Translations under genes and position numbers: made by a program | Assembly (NCBI GenBank): GCA_008704415.1 | Contig: VXIS01000077.1 | Coordinates: 62,001-126,000, forward strand | From: Sphaerosporella brunnea | Taxonomy: Eukaryota > Ascomycota > Pezizomycetes > Pezizales > Pyronemataceae | Direction of reading: 5' to 3' | Length of the DNA stretch: 64,000 nucleotides | Part shown: positions 52,783 to 64,000 of the stretch, piece after piece | How the letters are laid out: the number at the start of each line of letters is the position of its first letter | How positions within the stretch are numbered: position 1 is the first letter of the stretch | The notes under the pieces: model-generated | Seen by the model: the letters and a program-made list of their open reading frames with translations, nothing else | Databases searched by the model: none | Told to the model about the DNA's origin: nothing

Positions 52783-53394
52783 TCAATATTGAAATTGTTT
52801 CACGCGGGAGGATGACTTACAAAACATTCCCAAACTGAGGCCTCTCACTCCCAATCCCACGCCCGCGTTGTATTTGCCTGTGTTTTCCCACATGGCAGAC
52901 CCGCCACGGTTCGATGCTTCTATTTTTTTTACCTCCGTTCGAACTGACTGTAAGCAGAACGTGGAGTGTCCGGAAATTGCACTGAGTCGATGAAGCAGTG
53001 GCAGCTTTTCAAATACAAGGACAAGGAAAAACGTACGTGTGGTAGCAGTGGGTGTGTACCAATTGATAAATCCCGCAGGTGGATTGCGCTGCGGCGTAGC
53101 GGGGGCATTGTGAACATGACGAAGAGCTACGGGTGTGCAGAGATCAATGACCTCCGGGGCCGGGGTAGCGGGAGGCGGCGGGGCATCAGCAACAGCTGGG
53201 CTGTGGGGAGGCGAGAGCTGCCTATATAGTTCCCAATCCTCGTGGTTCTCGTCACATTCCAGTCTATCCTGACGCACGCAGTCCTGGTGCTGTAAGGCAC
53301 CGCACTCTGGCTTCCACATGCCGAGTGGCACTTTACACTTGTTGGGGCAGAGATGCACGGCTTGGTCGCACGGGAACACACCTCTTCTCTCCAC
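52783..53394 (-). CDS. Hypothetical cysteine-rich protein, start unclear
   Basis: A minus-strand frame of about 200 codons. The first 60 residues are cysteine-rich and convincing: GVFPCDQAVHLCPNKCKVPL, WKPECGALQHQDCVRQDRLE and CDENHEDWELYRQL. A proline/alanine-rich linker (PPPPATPAPEVIDLC) follows. The remainder (from about 53080 downward) loses coding character, so an intron or another frame is likely there. The frame starts at GTG with no upstream in-frame ATG before a stop, so an earlier exon is likely. The cysteine pattern does not match a zinc-finger family I can name. Confidence 0.35.
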   Translation of the reverse strand: MERRGVFPCDQAVHLCPNKCKVPLGMWKPECGALQHQDCVRQDRLECDENHEDWELYRQLSPPHSPAVADAPPPPATPAPEVIDLCTPVALRHVHNAPATPQRNPPAGFINWYTPTATTRTFFLVLVFEKLPLLHRLSAISGHSTFCLQSVRTEVKKIEASNRGGSAMWENTGKYNAGVGLGVRGLSLGMFCKSSSRVKQFQY

Positions 53395-54063
53395 GGCAGA
53401 AGTAGTTATGGTGGGAATATCGGCAGTGGGCGTTCAAGGACAGTTTCAAGTGTGCGTGCGGAGCTTACTGCGATCATTGAGGTGTGCTTGAGATGTTCGT
53501 GAGGTTTCGACGTGAAAGAGGTGTGCTTGAGGTGGTCTGCCTGGCCATATTAACCTTTGGGAAGGGTATCGTGCACCAGTCGTACTGGCAATTCCATCCA
53601 TTCCGATGACGTTGGGTTGGTGTCGTGTTGGTACCTTTGCTGTGCGTGTTGCAAAGTTGTCGGGTTTCTTCGGGCAGATGTATGAACAGGGAATGGAGGA
53701 TTCGCCGCTTCCAGTAATAAAATCCAGCACTGGCGTCAACGTTCGCTTTCCAGTGGTAGTTGTGGTGGGCTTATCAACGATTAGTTAGCGTTCAGGGACG
53801 GTTTCGCGCGTGGTGTATACACTGCGCATGTGTCTCGACATGATGTTCGTGTGGGTTGAGGACGTCCATCTTACTTGAGGAGGTTGTGTGTTGCTCGAGC
53901 AAGTAGGTTCCGTTGACCGCACAAATTGTTGTCGCGCACTGCTTCCTCCAAAACACGTTTTGGTCACATGTTCCGGAAGTAGGTTGACCTGCCGCGACCC
54001 ACGCCTGCAGAAAAAACCTGACATGGCAAGTGGTTGGGCTGATGCCACAGCTGGACTGGAGCT
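53395..54063. other. Intergenic with a degenerate direct repeat
   Basis: GCGTTCAAGGACAGTTTCA (about 53436) and GCGTTCAGGGACGGTTTCG (about 53790) start similar 110-base stretches (both with a GATGTTCGTG-like and a CTTGAGG block), 353 bases apart. No gene recognised. Confidence 0.4.
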
Positions 54064-54938
54064 TTGATGCGCAGTGCAGCGGGAGTTCGGAGGAACCCAC
54101 GATCACTGCGTTCTGACTTCACTGGACATGATCATATCACCCTGTACTTGTTCGCGCTGGCCCTGCGAGACAACTATACACACCACGGCTGGGTAAAGGA
54201 GCGGTGTCACGGCAAGCGCTACTACCTCCTCCGGGACCGACAGCGTACGGATCCAGTTGCCTCCCGGGCTCACAAGACTATCGCCTCCCGGTTCTACCAG
54301 CTCCGAATGAACAAGGCACCGATTGGACCCTACCTGGCTGAGGTCGGGCAGGCCGTGGATGACCGATGCTGGTGGTGCTCGAACGAGTCTGGAACCGGGC
54401 CTTCTCAAACCCGGGAGGACCTCTTCAAGCACTGCAACCGTTGGAAAGAGCAGCAAGCCACCATGTGGCGCGAGGTGAAGAAGACAACGGGCGGAAAGCG
54501 CCCGCCACGGAACACCTCTATGGCGCAGCTGTTTGGAGACGAGAGGTGCACAGCGGCCATTCTGGATTTCCTGCGGACGACTGAGAAGAGGTGGCACGGA
54601 GCGAAGTTTGGAGATGGGCGAGGATGATGAAGAGGATGGCGGAGCGGAATGGACGGACGGCGAGGATGAGGGAGAGGCGCAGAGCGGGGGAGAGTTGGGC
54701 GAGGACAAGGGAGGATAGGTGAGCGCGGGCAGGGCGGGGACGGCGGAGGAACGGCGGCGGTCCCATAGCGAGGGCGCAGTGTCGAAGCCCGGGTCACGAT
54801 GTAACGAATTTCCTTTGTTTTCTTTTCACTGAGGCGAGGACGGGGGGCTTCATTTACTGGTCACGGCCAGGAAGCAAGTAGTCCTGTATATATGGCATGG
54901 CCGCAAAGCGGCCGGAACAATATGATGAAATCAAAACT
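54064..54938 (+). mobile_element. 5'-truncated Tad1-type LINE, ORF2 tail and 3' end
   Basis: The open frame 54064-54627 carries the ORF2 C-terminus: WVKERCHGKRYYLLRDRQRT, IASRFYQLRMNKAPIGPYLA, VDDRCWWCSNESG, SQTREDLFKHCNRWKEQ and FGDERCTAAILDFLRTT. The C-x2-C-x10-H-x4-C knuckle is intact. After the stop, the 3' region ends with a GGCCGC-AAA-GCGGCC hairpin (54899-54913) and ACAATATGATGAAATCAAAA. There is no reverse transcriptase domain, so the copy is inactive, but this end is the least decayed of the LINE copies here. Confidence 0.75.
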
Positions 54939-57900
54939 ATACACACCACCCATCCAGCTCGAACAGCGAGCCCAACAGAGAATCAGGTTACTTGGATGAA
55001 ACCGTTTGCGGTTATTGGAAAATGGGTCTGGCTGAAGAGACAGGCAGAGGGGACCCAGCAGTGAACGGAGCAGTAGACGGAGGCTAGCGCGCAGACGCGC
55101 TCTTTGCTTAGTAATGGATGCGAGCAATAGATCTTCCTAGCAACAGAACTTCCTCAGGGAACACATACCTCCTCACGCACACGAAGCTCCTGAAGACAGT
55201 CTGTTGCCTCACGCTGGCGTATGGCTCAGCTACCAACTGGACGCACGGCTATCCACGCACAAACCGAACGACGTGACGCAAAAAAAACCCAAGGTGCTAA
55301 TCGTGGCGTCTACTGCCACTACAACTGCATTTGAGCTCCATCAAACCGTCACAATAGACGTGGCAAACACATACAACGCTAGACCAGCTGCTCGACACGT
55401 ACACAGCCACAGAAAATCTTTCAAATAGGTCCAATAGACGCCGCAAACAACAACAACAATTGAAGTGGAGCTTCGTGTATGTTATGCCGCGTTCATTGCA
55501 GAGCGCTGGCACGTGGATCTCACATTCCGGTTAGCGTTCCTCGTGAGCACAGGTTGATGCGAACCTCTATCCTCAGTTGGGGAAGATGGTGGTTGGGACA
55601 GATCTTTTCATTGTCATTATGGTATGTGAGAATGAGATGAGAGTGTGTGCCTGAAGTCTCCATCCAGGTCCGGTATGAAGTTGAAGTTCGACATGACGCG
55701 TCGGCGTGGTGAAAATGGAGAACCGAAAGCAACACCGAAACCAGTATTCTCGACGGGTCGCCGGTCGCCTGTTTGGCGGATCATGAAGAGACAGGATAAC
55801 CCATTCCGCGACCAATCCATGCAGAGGCGGCGATCAAATTGGCCCATCTTCCCTGACAAGGAGGATCTTTGAAATCTGAACAAAGAGAGAGAGACGCTAT
55901 CCCGTCTGCACGGAAGGTCTGTGGACCTTGAAGCGGTAGGTTTCCCACAGTCGCATCGGCTGTGGGTAGTAGTCTCCAGAACGCAGCGGGGAGCGTAGCG
56001 AGCATGTTGGATTCACCGTGGCGGCGCCTAACAGGACTGGCGTGTTGACGGCGGCTCAAACGGATCGCTAATCACACTCACAATAGGAAGCTGAATCTGC
56101 CGTCTTGAGGGTTGCCAGACAGTGGGATCGGATCTGACCAGTCAGGCAGAGATGCTGCCCCAGTTACCGCGCACTGCAATCACGGTCTGAGAAATTAAGC
56201 TGGTAACCCCAGTGACGGGTATTGATATATGTGCATCTTTTGTTTTATTTAAAATATTTTATGGCATCTCGCTGGAACCGGAGAAGGCTGTTATAACCCG
56301 ATTTCACGAGAAAATGCATCGAGAAGAAATTAGCAGCCGCGCGTGCAGTGATTGCTTCATGTGCAACACCCTGAAGTAGCGAAGTAAGCCTCCTCCTCCT
56401 TTCTACCATATCCACCAACCGTGGCGGTCTGAAATCACAGTCAGACGCATTGACAAAGTACGTTCCCGGTCCTTTCTATCGGTATTAATGGCTGCAGATG
56501 CGTGAGGTTTTGGTGACATGACGCCACAAGCTGGAAGGCACGTCTGCTTCGCTTTTCTGGTGGTCGTACCGATTCTGGTTCTACCGGTGGTAGGTTGGGT
56601 GTGGTTTGGGTGTGGGTATATGGTGAGCATCCATTGAAGTCCCGGTACGTGTCCTTGGAAGATGGATTAAAGTGTAATCAAATCATTACCGTGTGCTGTA
56701 AAAGGTGCTGATGCCATGCGTTTTGGGTGTCAAGCCGACACGCTGATAATTCGGCACCCGCTGCGAACACGCGGTTTTGACCGGGTCGAAGTGGGAAGGC
56801 AACCGCAACAAATGGCTCTGATTTTGGAAATAGGCGCGACACGCGGAAACGCAGAAACTTAGGCGTTCCCACCTGCCTGGAACGTCGTGTAACATACCGT
56901 CGCAATTGACAAATACCACGTCAATCCCCCAAGCCTACCGGTGAATTCACGTCCTCATGCCGGTTGTCCATCGAGATTATGCTTTCCAAATGACAGACGA
57001 TGTGTACAACCTGCCGCAAGCCTTTTCCAGCCCCAGCAAGTGCCCCGGAAATGTATTGAACATAGCACCCAGCCATCCGTGCCAGCCATCCGCCGGCCAG
57101 CGGAGACTGCGTGCGCTGTATATGTGTTACCCCTACATAATCGCTTGCACTCGTTTGCCGGTTTTCTGCACAATCCTTCGACTTGTGCTTTGCCGCAGAG
57201 TTGAGACGGTGGCTGGACGCTTGCACTGCTCCTTCTAGTCTCTGCGGAGGTACAGCAATCTGTAGCCACGGTTGGGGGAGGTAGCTGGAAAGCCCTTTCC
57301 AACTGCCAGTCTGCCGTGGGTGCTGTAGCACCGCAACAGGGCGGTCCTCGGAAACCCCGCTCCCTCCATCCAAAATAGTGGATGTAATTATGTTGGTCGA
57401 AGCCTCTCACCGCGCAGCCGAATATATCAATAAAAATGACGATTTATATTGCGCCAAAAAGGGATTTATGAGAATTGTATATCCATGATGGACAGAACAG
57501 GGGGTTGTCGCAACCATGTAGGTTGGTCCTTTTACCGATGATACAACACCAAAATAATCTCGAACAAAAGAAATGCAGCGGATAGGGTTGCTTCTGTTTG
57601 GCCCCAGTCAAGCAAAACACCAGTGCAACGATTTGCCGGCATATGATGTAAACGGTGGCCTACCGCTACGTATTTGAAGAGCCAGGCCTGATCCGTTGGC
57701 TTTTCAACGCCAAGTTGAGCCTGGACTGCACTTCGCGATCCACATACAGTACTAACTGCTTTTCCTACTGTTGGGCACACGCCGGTGTCTGGGGCGCAGT
57801 TTTTTGGGTCGCCGTCATTGGCACTGTCGATGAATTAATTATGCTGTAGTCCGGATACAGCAACGATCACGCTGCTTTGACACAATCTGAGTCTGCCTGA

Positions 57901-59568
57901 CAGGCGGTGCCATTGTGCATGCGCGTGGTTAGTGTGGGGATTATAAGGCTGGCACACACTGTAAGGCACTGAATTGATCGCAGAGAATTGGGCAACACTT
58001 TAAGACACGCAATGGTTGTTTGTTCGGCGACGCAGTGGCGGCTCTACCGAGGGTAGCAACCTTTCGACACAGTCCTAGTCAGACTGGGCGGTAGCTTTTA
58101 CAGCCGTTCTGTGCACGGAACGATGCACCATGGTTCGTAATTTGAGTCGGCACCACAATAGAACATTGTGAGGTGCCACCCAGCTCAGCCTACGTATGGC
58201 CAGACCCCGCACAATTTTTTCAACAACACATAAGACCGTAAGCAGGCACGTTGACAACTCAAATGACGTTCAGGTTTCAAGGTGCAAACGTCAGGAGCCT
58301 AGCAGTGCAATATGCGCTTCAAGACTCGATTGCCTCGTTTTTACCGGCATGGTCAAGAAGCTCACTTCTGGCGAGAAATACAAAGACTGCAAGGTTCCGC
58401 TTTCGCCAACGCCGTTGCTGTGACCAACGACATCGTATTCAGAACATATCGCTATCAGCAGTAGAGCAAAGCACGCGCTCTCAAGGTTAGGAAAACACAC
58501 GCCAGCCGGGCATTGTTGGCCATTCGCTGATTTATATTTCTTGTTACAATAAATCTATCACTTAGTTGCGGCACTTGGTGCATCACATCATACACCGTGC
58601 GCCTGCCACAACCGCCTCACAGTCTGCCTTCGTCATTCTGGGCCGAACCTACCAAAAATACAACACCTCCGTTGCGCACGCAAATGCAGGTCCAAATTCA
58701 AGCAACATAACCATACACGATACCGGAGTTACAATTGCCACACACTACGGACAACAGCACACCGAAATTGTGTGTTGCTGGTGGGGGAGGGGTCTTAAAA
58801 TATCAAGTGCATAAATAAAAGCGAAATTTCGATTCCGCACCTGCTCCTCCACAGTGCACCCAGCTCGCGGGTAGAAAACCACCATTGTACCGGCCACTTC
58901 ATGCTTCCCCAGGTGCATCATCGGGCTAGATCACCGCTGACCGCGTCGCCGGCGGTGAACATCAAGATTGTGCACCACGATGAGGTTCTTTTGACGCTCT
59001 GGAAAAAGACCTTCTTGACCTTGGAGAGCGCCAGCTCGACTGGCCTGCGGATGAGTTCCATCGCACCGCGCACTCACGAACTGTGTTTGCACCGCCACGA
59101 ATGTCCCGAGCTGTGACAGGCCGGCGTTGGTAAGATCCTAGTTTGGCGCACAGCGCGACAGGCCGGTTGAAGCACTACAGTGGAGCTCCCCGGCGCGTAC
59201 CTGTAGACCCGGGGGTGATGGCCCTTGTTTCCAGGTGTGGATCCCCGTATCTTGATAAACTGGTTACCCCACGACATCGATTCAAGGTACATAATGATCT
59301 ATCGGGTCACGTTTTGCGTTGTTTCGGTACTGTGGCTAGCACTGTATAATGCTCACACGCTCCACCGGAGGTTTACCCGACAGGCAACGTCAGTTGATGG
59401 TATGGCCGGGGCTGCATGACGACATAGTGGTGCAGTGCTGTCAATACTTCGTTCGGGTTGACGCCAATGCCCCGGCAGCTGCGCATGACGTAGAATGATG
59501 TTTAGTGAGCCCGAGCCAATTTCGTCAGGTGGGGTGGATGTAGCAGTTCTCAGTGGACCCCAACAACC
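54939..59568. other. Intergenic, no gene securely recognised
   Basis: Many short frames, none with a domain. One segment at 58985-59125 reads DALEKDLLDLGERQLDWP, then ADEFHRTAHSRTVFAPP, between stops and may be a scrap of a decayed gene. Positions 55650-55880 and 56950-57370 have longer frames without supporting evidence. Confidence 0.3.
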
Positions 59569-60268
59569 TTAGAAATCAACCACCGACATTCCTATGAATA
59601 CCCAACCCCAGCGACTACTGCAACCCAATTTTGCCGACGATTGTCGACCCACACGCCGACAGCGCAAACACATCTCAGTCAACATGACAACCGCCGGCAA
59701 CATCTGGGCGCAGGCGGCCTGCAAAGCCCTCTGCTGCAGCACCATCAGCACACCCTGATACCGCAGCCTCTGCTGTAGCGCGTGGAGTCTCACCCAAAGA
59801 CCAGCCACATGGCTGAAGCAACCTGGCGACGGACCAGCAGCAATGCTATGTTGAGAACCTCGGGAAATACCCCCAGCGTTCGCGACGCACAAATGTACAT
59901 GTCGTTTGTGAGGATGAGGTCACACGTGGCGTTTAGAGGAGAGCCGTAGGCGACCACCATGCGGTGAACGAACACGATGATCGCCATGGCGGCGACCCAG
60001 TTGCCCGTCTCTGCCAATGATTTTGGAATGTTGCTTATGTATTCCAGCAGGGTACTCCGGCTTGTGATTAACCGGGCTACGGCCAGATCCCCCCGATGGT
60101 GTTTGGCTGCGGTGGCGAGAAAAAACAGGCGAGGGATAGAGAGTGATGGGCGTCCATTGAGTGTTGGTCTTTCGAGAAAGGATGATCCGGTGTTGTGGCC
60201 GCGTTTGGTTGTTGTTGTTTGTTTTGACTTGAAACATGTAGCCGCGCGGACCAGATAGCCATACGCAT
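59569..60268 (-). pseudogene. Decayed multi-pass membrane protein-like gene
   Basis: On the minus strand one frame, open for about 170 codons from 60268, has no ATG near its start: AYGYLVRAATCFK, SIPRLFFLATAAKHHRG, TSRSTLLEYISNIPKSLAET, GNWVAAMAIIVFVHRMVVAY, a TCDLILTNDMYICAS segment and LNIALLLVRRQVASAMWLVF. After a shift it continues LPAVVMLTEMCLRCRRVG and GWVFIGMSVVDF to a stop at 59569. A preceding segment in another frame (FILVGYLWVPLICVWL) could be an earlier membrane span. Several hydrophobic spans suggest a membrane protein. At least two shifts and a missing start make it a pseudogene. No family recognised. Confidence 0.4.
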
Positions 60269-60351
60269 ATCAGTGGCACCCACAAATATCCAACCAAAAT
60301 GAATCCCCTACTCCCCGAAACTTCCGTTGTGCAGTATGCCCCCAACTCCAA

Positions 60352-61439
60352 ACGATCTAGTGCCTGTCTGGGTACGAAAATATCGCCACCACTACACGAC
60401 CGCTGAAAGCTGAGATGGTCAACCCCGGCGAAACCTCAGCTGTTCGATTTTAAAGGAACCATATACTTAACTCAAATACAAGTAGATAGACGCATTGTGT
60501 TCTCTTTCTGCTCCCAAGTGATGCAGCTGTAGGCAGCTCAATCTCGTGATGCCACCGATCAAGAAAACCTCAGCTTTTAGAGAGCTATCGCAGATCCCCC
60601 TTCCTCTTCTTTTTCGCTGGCCGCTCTGGTATGAGTTCTTTCCCTCATATCCAGTGGAACGTCTGTCAACAATAAATTATCGCTTTCATAATGACTGTAC
60701 ATTGAGACCATTGTTTCCACATTGGTGGCGACCCAAATCGCGTCGTCGTTATGGCACAGATGAGTACGCCAGCTTTAAAGAATTGAAAGAACAAACACAT
60801 ATTCCCCACACGCAGTGCCGGACTTCGTAGAAGCCCAATTGCAGTGAACGGTTCTGCTACTTTGTCGGAGTGACACCGTGGAGTGGTAGGGTGCAGTTGG
60901 TCGAGTTAGTGGATGAATGTATGTTCTGGTTCATGGAATATGCGAGCAGGTAGATCCGAGAAAACGGGGAGGCGTCGCCGGTGGTGGGGTACCTTCAATC
61001 GCACGGACTGGCACTGCATCCTTTGGTGTTTTAAGCATCTTAGACAGCGGGGCTTTCTGTTGGTACAACAATTATTTCGCCGCGAATTTGGGTTTTTTAT
61101 TCAGCCAAATACAACCTCGCTTCTCGTCGAGGTGTGTGGCAGGGTACATAATGGTCTATACCCTACCAAGCGGACAGTGTGGGACCAAATTAAAGCCAGG
61201 TTTCGGGTCCGATGCTTTTGCGCTTTGTTTCAATCATGGTGAATTCGGCTACCTGCGGCCATCAAATATAAAAGAAGCTACACACTGCCCCTGGACTCAA
61301 GCCCCATCCTGGGGGTGAGCTTCTAGGGAAAGAACAAAGGGAAACGGTATGAGAAGGCCTACCAAGGACACCCGTAAACGGCCATATGAAAAGATTACAA
61401 ATCAGGATACATCTGGGCCTAGCCCGGCTAGACTCCAAT
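60352..61439. other. Intergenic; weak frame 60546-60830
   Basis: A 94-codon frame starting at an ATG (about 60549; PPIKKTSAFRELSQIPLPLL, RRRYGTDEYASFKELKEQTH) has moderate coding character but no domain. Otherwise nothing recognised. Confidence 0.25.
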
Positions 61440-62020
61440 CTTGGTGCTGGTTAGTAAAGCAAAAACCGCCTCCGTACAGCGCTAGGCGTGTTGTGTTTCC
61501 TCCTCGCAGGCCCCGCTTTCTTGTCTTTGATAGCCGCCGTCACTGCCTTCCACAGGACTGCGTGTTCTCTCTTCCACATGGCGCATAACCTGAAAAGATG
61601 GTATCTCGTGTGGACTGGCCTGCTAGCGCCGACTACCACCTGTCGTCCTGTCGTCGCCCTGTCCAGTGCAGGTACGGCGCCGGTGGTGCTTGCCGAGCCC
61701 GATCTTGAAGAAGCGCGATGCTCATAATTTTCGGCTCTTGAATGCCGTTGAATCGGGCTTCTCCCGGCGGCGGAAGTAGGCTTTGTGCCTGCAGTGTTTG
61801 GCCAGCCATGCCTCCCAGTGAGGTTTCTTGGCTGGGTTGACCTTTCGGTTTATGCAGGTAAGCGTAGTAGTCTGGATTTGGGAATCGTTTGCTCTGTCAA
61901 GTCGGTTTCTCGCTGCATGCTTAGCACGATGGTCCGCATGTTCATTGCCCGGAATGCCGGCGTGTCCGTGCCCCCATTTATACTCTGTCGTCCAGCCTTG
62001 ACACACCAATGTTGCCACTA
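61440..62020 (-). mobile_element. Tad1-type LINE fragment, RNase H end and ORF2 tail
   Basis: On the minus strand the RNase H C-terminal motif KWGHGHAGIPGNEHADHRAK is followed by PAKKPHWEAWLAKHCRHKAY, and in another frame by HTRYHLFRLCAMWKREHAV. This is the same order as in the LINE at 30075-31260. Frameshifts and loss of the zinc knuckle show advanced decay. No 3' hairpin was found. Confidence 0.6.
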
Positions 62021-63193
62021 TGTGCGCAACGCGCGGAAGCAGTCATGGCCCAGGCCTGGCTCGCCCCGTTGCAGACGTGAAGGGCGCAGAGTCCGCTGCT
62101 TCTGCTGCCCTTAATGGTCGGACGTCTGCAGCAGTCCTTCCGGGTCTTCTACAGGTGTAGGATTCTCGCATGCAACTAGAGCGTTGCATATACCGTCATC
62201 CTGGGCACGAGAAATATTCAAAATTGATGACACGGGTCAAGTTCGCGACAGCGATGGTGTGGGGCTATGCTGGGGCTGTGCCCCGGTCACGTTTCTTTTC
62301 GTTGGATTCTATGAGTTTCTTTTGGGAACAGCATGCAACGTGATTTGCAAACTGGTCAAGCGGCTGCGCCCGAGAATTTCAGGATATGAAGGGGTCTCCG
62401 CGTCTCTTTTAGTGTTTGCCTTTTCTTTGATTTTATTTTCACGAAACCTTCGTATTGCAACCGTCCGTAATTCCTGAATCTTTCAGCTCTCAACTCGGAC
62501 TGTTTGATCTTGCTTCGCCGCCTGTCCCTATTCCGTAACTATTGATCCTGCGTACAGAAGTACCTTCGGTCCCCCCCGTCTATTGCCAATCCTCCCTATC
62601 ATCCTCAGGTGCCTACAGTCTGAGCGACTGGGATGGCAGATCACAGGCCACGGCGAGGGGTGGTAGGTAGGCCGCACATACCACATCCGTCTGGTCAGAT
62701 TACTGCACACGACCTTCGACTGCCCACCAATCCTCTCACCGCCGGACACGTAGGGCATCACTGCTTGCAGGATCCACGCCATTCGGTTCTCAGGCGCCAT
62801 GTGCAATATGTCGCCGCGCGATTCCCGGTCGTCGCAACCACCTATATTCTCTGTATGTACACCATATACGTGACGCCCGTCGCCAAACACTTCTCACCGC
62901 CAATACCCACCTCCTGTTACCTCTGTTCCTCCGCCTCTACTCCATGCTCGTCCTGCTCCTGTCCCCCCCCCTTGCTCCCCCACCTCGCCGCTGCTCCTAC
63001 TGCCCTCTATGTCATTAGTCGTAAGATCATAGGAAGGACAGAGTTTTTAACCAACCATCAGACGGACGGAATGATGTTACCAACATCTGCCCGTCCTCTC
63101 GCTCGCAGAAAAACCAATACCCTGCTTGAGCTGTTGTCAGTACCAAGGCTATAGGCTGCACAGCTTTCTTGAACGAACCCCAAACTGATGCAG
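62021..63193. other. Intergenic; T-rich patch at 62400-62450
   Basis: Frames up to about 170 codons on both strands lack recognisable domains. A minus-strand segment (RMAWILQAVMPYVSGGERIG, VVCSNLTRRMWYVRPTY) between about 62825 and 62680 has some coding character. A T-rich patch lies at 62404-62450. Confidence 0.25.
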
Positions 63194-64000
63194 CTATGCC
63201 CGTTCGGCGCGCTGGCTCTTGAATCGACCCGAGAGCCCTTTGGTTGTTGACATCCATATCGCGCAACGCCGTCGCGGCAAGGACAAGCAATCTGAGATTC
63301 TTGAGGTTTGCAAGACGAACTGCTCAGCCGGGTTGCGTGAGTAAGTGGTGGGGACCGTCTCGGTGTGGAAAGCATCGAGTGTACCCAACACCTCCATATT
63401 GGTGGTGTTGATCTTACTCGTTTCCTCGGCACGGGCTCCAACCTTTTTACCGACTGGCATATCGACCAAGAAAAGACCGTCCATGCGATAGCCACCACCG
63501 CTCGTTAGGAACTCTCGTTCGACGAGGTCTTCGCAGTGCTTGACCACCGGGCTCCGGCGTGAAGCAGTCACTTTGTCAGTGTCACTGTGTTGGCTTTGTT
63601 CGTGCCTTGCAGAATAGTCTGTGTGGCCTCTGCACCTTCAATCGAAGTAATGGAGACTTGTGCGCCTTATAGCGGTTCTAGGAGGTTGCCTGAGCCATGT
63701 CGTTCCGCTCCCGGACCCGCCACGGAGAAACAGAACCAGAGGGGCTTTGCATCGTGGTCAGCGAGCAAGCTCGCCATCTTTGGAGCAAATTCCGAAGCGA
63801 CACGAACAGCGTCAAAGTCGCTCCCGCAGGTGATCTCGGTCAATGCAGGAGCCGAGTTGATGGTGTTGTCCTCCTCAACCATTCGGATGCATGCAATGCT
63901 TGTGACACGGTTTGTCCAGAGCGCCTTGTCAAAGGTCGCAATCTCTTGGACACCTTGGTTATGCGGCAGTGCATCGTCCTGGAGTTGGAAGTGCCGTTGG
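63194..64000 (-). pseudogene. Decayed unrecognised gene, 5' end beyond window
   Basis: The minus-strand frame enters from the right edge: LQDDALPHNQGVQEIATFDK, then LWTNRVTSIACIRMVEED, APALTEITCGSDFDAVRVAS and KPLWFCFSVAG. A TAA near 63671 lies where CAA would fit. It then continues AQVSITSIEGAEATQTILQG, TNKANTVTLTK, and after a shift RSPVVKHCEDLVEREFLTSG, YRMDGLFLVDMPVGKKVG and MEVLGTLDAFHTETVPTTYS. It decays after about 63280. It is a long soluble protein with alternating strand-like segments. I do not recognise the family. The stop and shift look like RIP-like decay plus an indel. Confidence 0.45.

Noticed and set aside
54103..54708. 201-codon minus-strand frame
   Set aside because: Antisense of the LINE ORF2 tail, which has clear homology on the plus strand.
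1..64000. Bacterial or viral origin of the window
   Set aside because: Spliceosomal introns, Tad1-type LINEs, hAT and PIF/Harbinger elements and absence of tightly packed operons with ribosome binding sites argue for a eukaryotic fungal chromosome.

Overview
The window looks like a gene-poor, transposon-rich part of the genome of a filamentous ascomycete fungus. The evidence is short GT-AG introns, Tad1-type LINE fragments, several hAT DNA-transposon families, a PIF/Harbinger element, an F-box-like gene family typical of Pezizomycotina, and nonsense codons that mostly fit CpA-to-TpA (RIP-like) decay. I see no bacterial operons, rRNA, tRNA or obvious housekeeping gene, and I do not assign a species.

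Layout. 1-15 kb: an F-box-like pair (a frameshifted copy near 1.1-2.0 kb, and a copy at 12.3-13.3 kb that lost its F-box), a dead kinase-like gene (5.3-5.9 kb), a decayed hAT transposase (7.8-9.2 kb), a LINE ORF1 (9.2-10.4 kb) and two short hAT-type elements. 15-22 kb: two C-rich/G-rich minisatellite arrays in opposite orientation, one split by a hAT-type element with perfect 8-bp target duplications. 22-31 kb: LINE tails, a ubiquitin-interacting-motif gene (to 24,683), another short hAT-type element, and an intact N/P-rich orphan gene (29.3-29.9 kb). 31-40 kb: a decayed orphan gene, a 69-bp tandem array, a complete but internally deleted PIF/Harbinger element (34,610-35,625) and several decayed host-like genes. 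42-53 kb: the most interesting part. A gene encoding a polyglutamine protein is present twice with its upstream region, once dead (43.0 kb) and once intact (48.3 kb). An intact two-exon CCHC-knuckle gene lies beside the dead copy. The intact copy sits in a 3.7-kb segment that splits one hAT copy and is bracketed by two copies of a short hAT-type element. 53-64 kb: LINE fragments and decayed unrecognised genes, the last running off the right edge.

The genes do not form a pathway. The shared theme is mobile-element turnover around a few orphan genes. These orphan genes share one feature: a long T-tract on the coding strand shortly after the stop codon. At least seven short hAT-type copies with the same termini (CAGGGCTGTCAA) lie in the window and have probably helped rearrange it.
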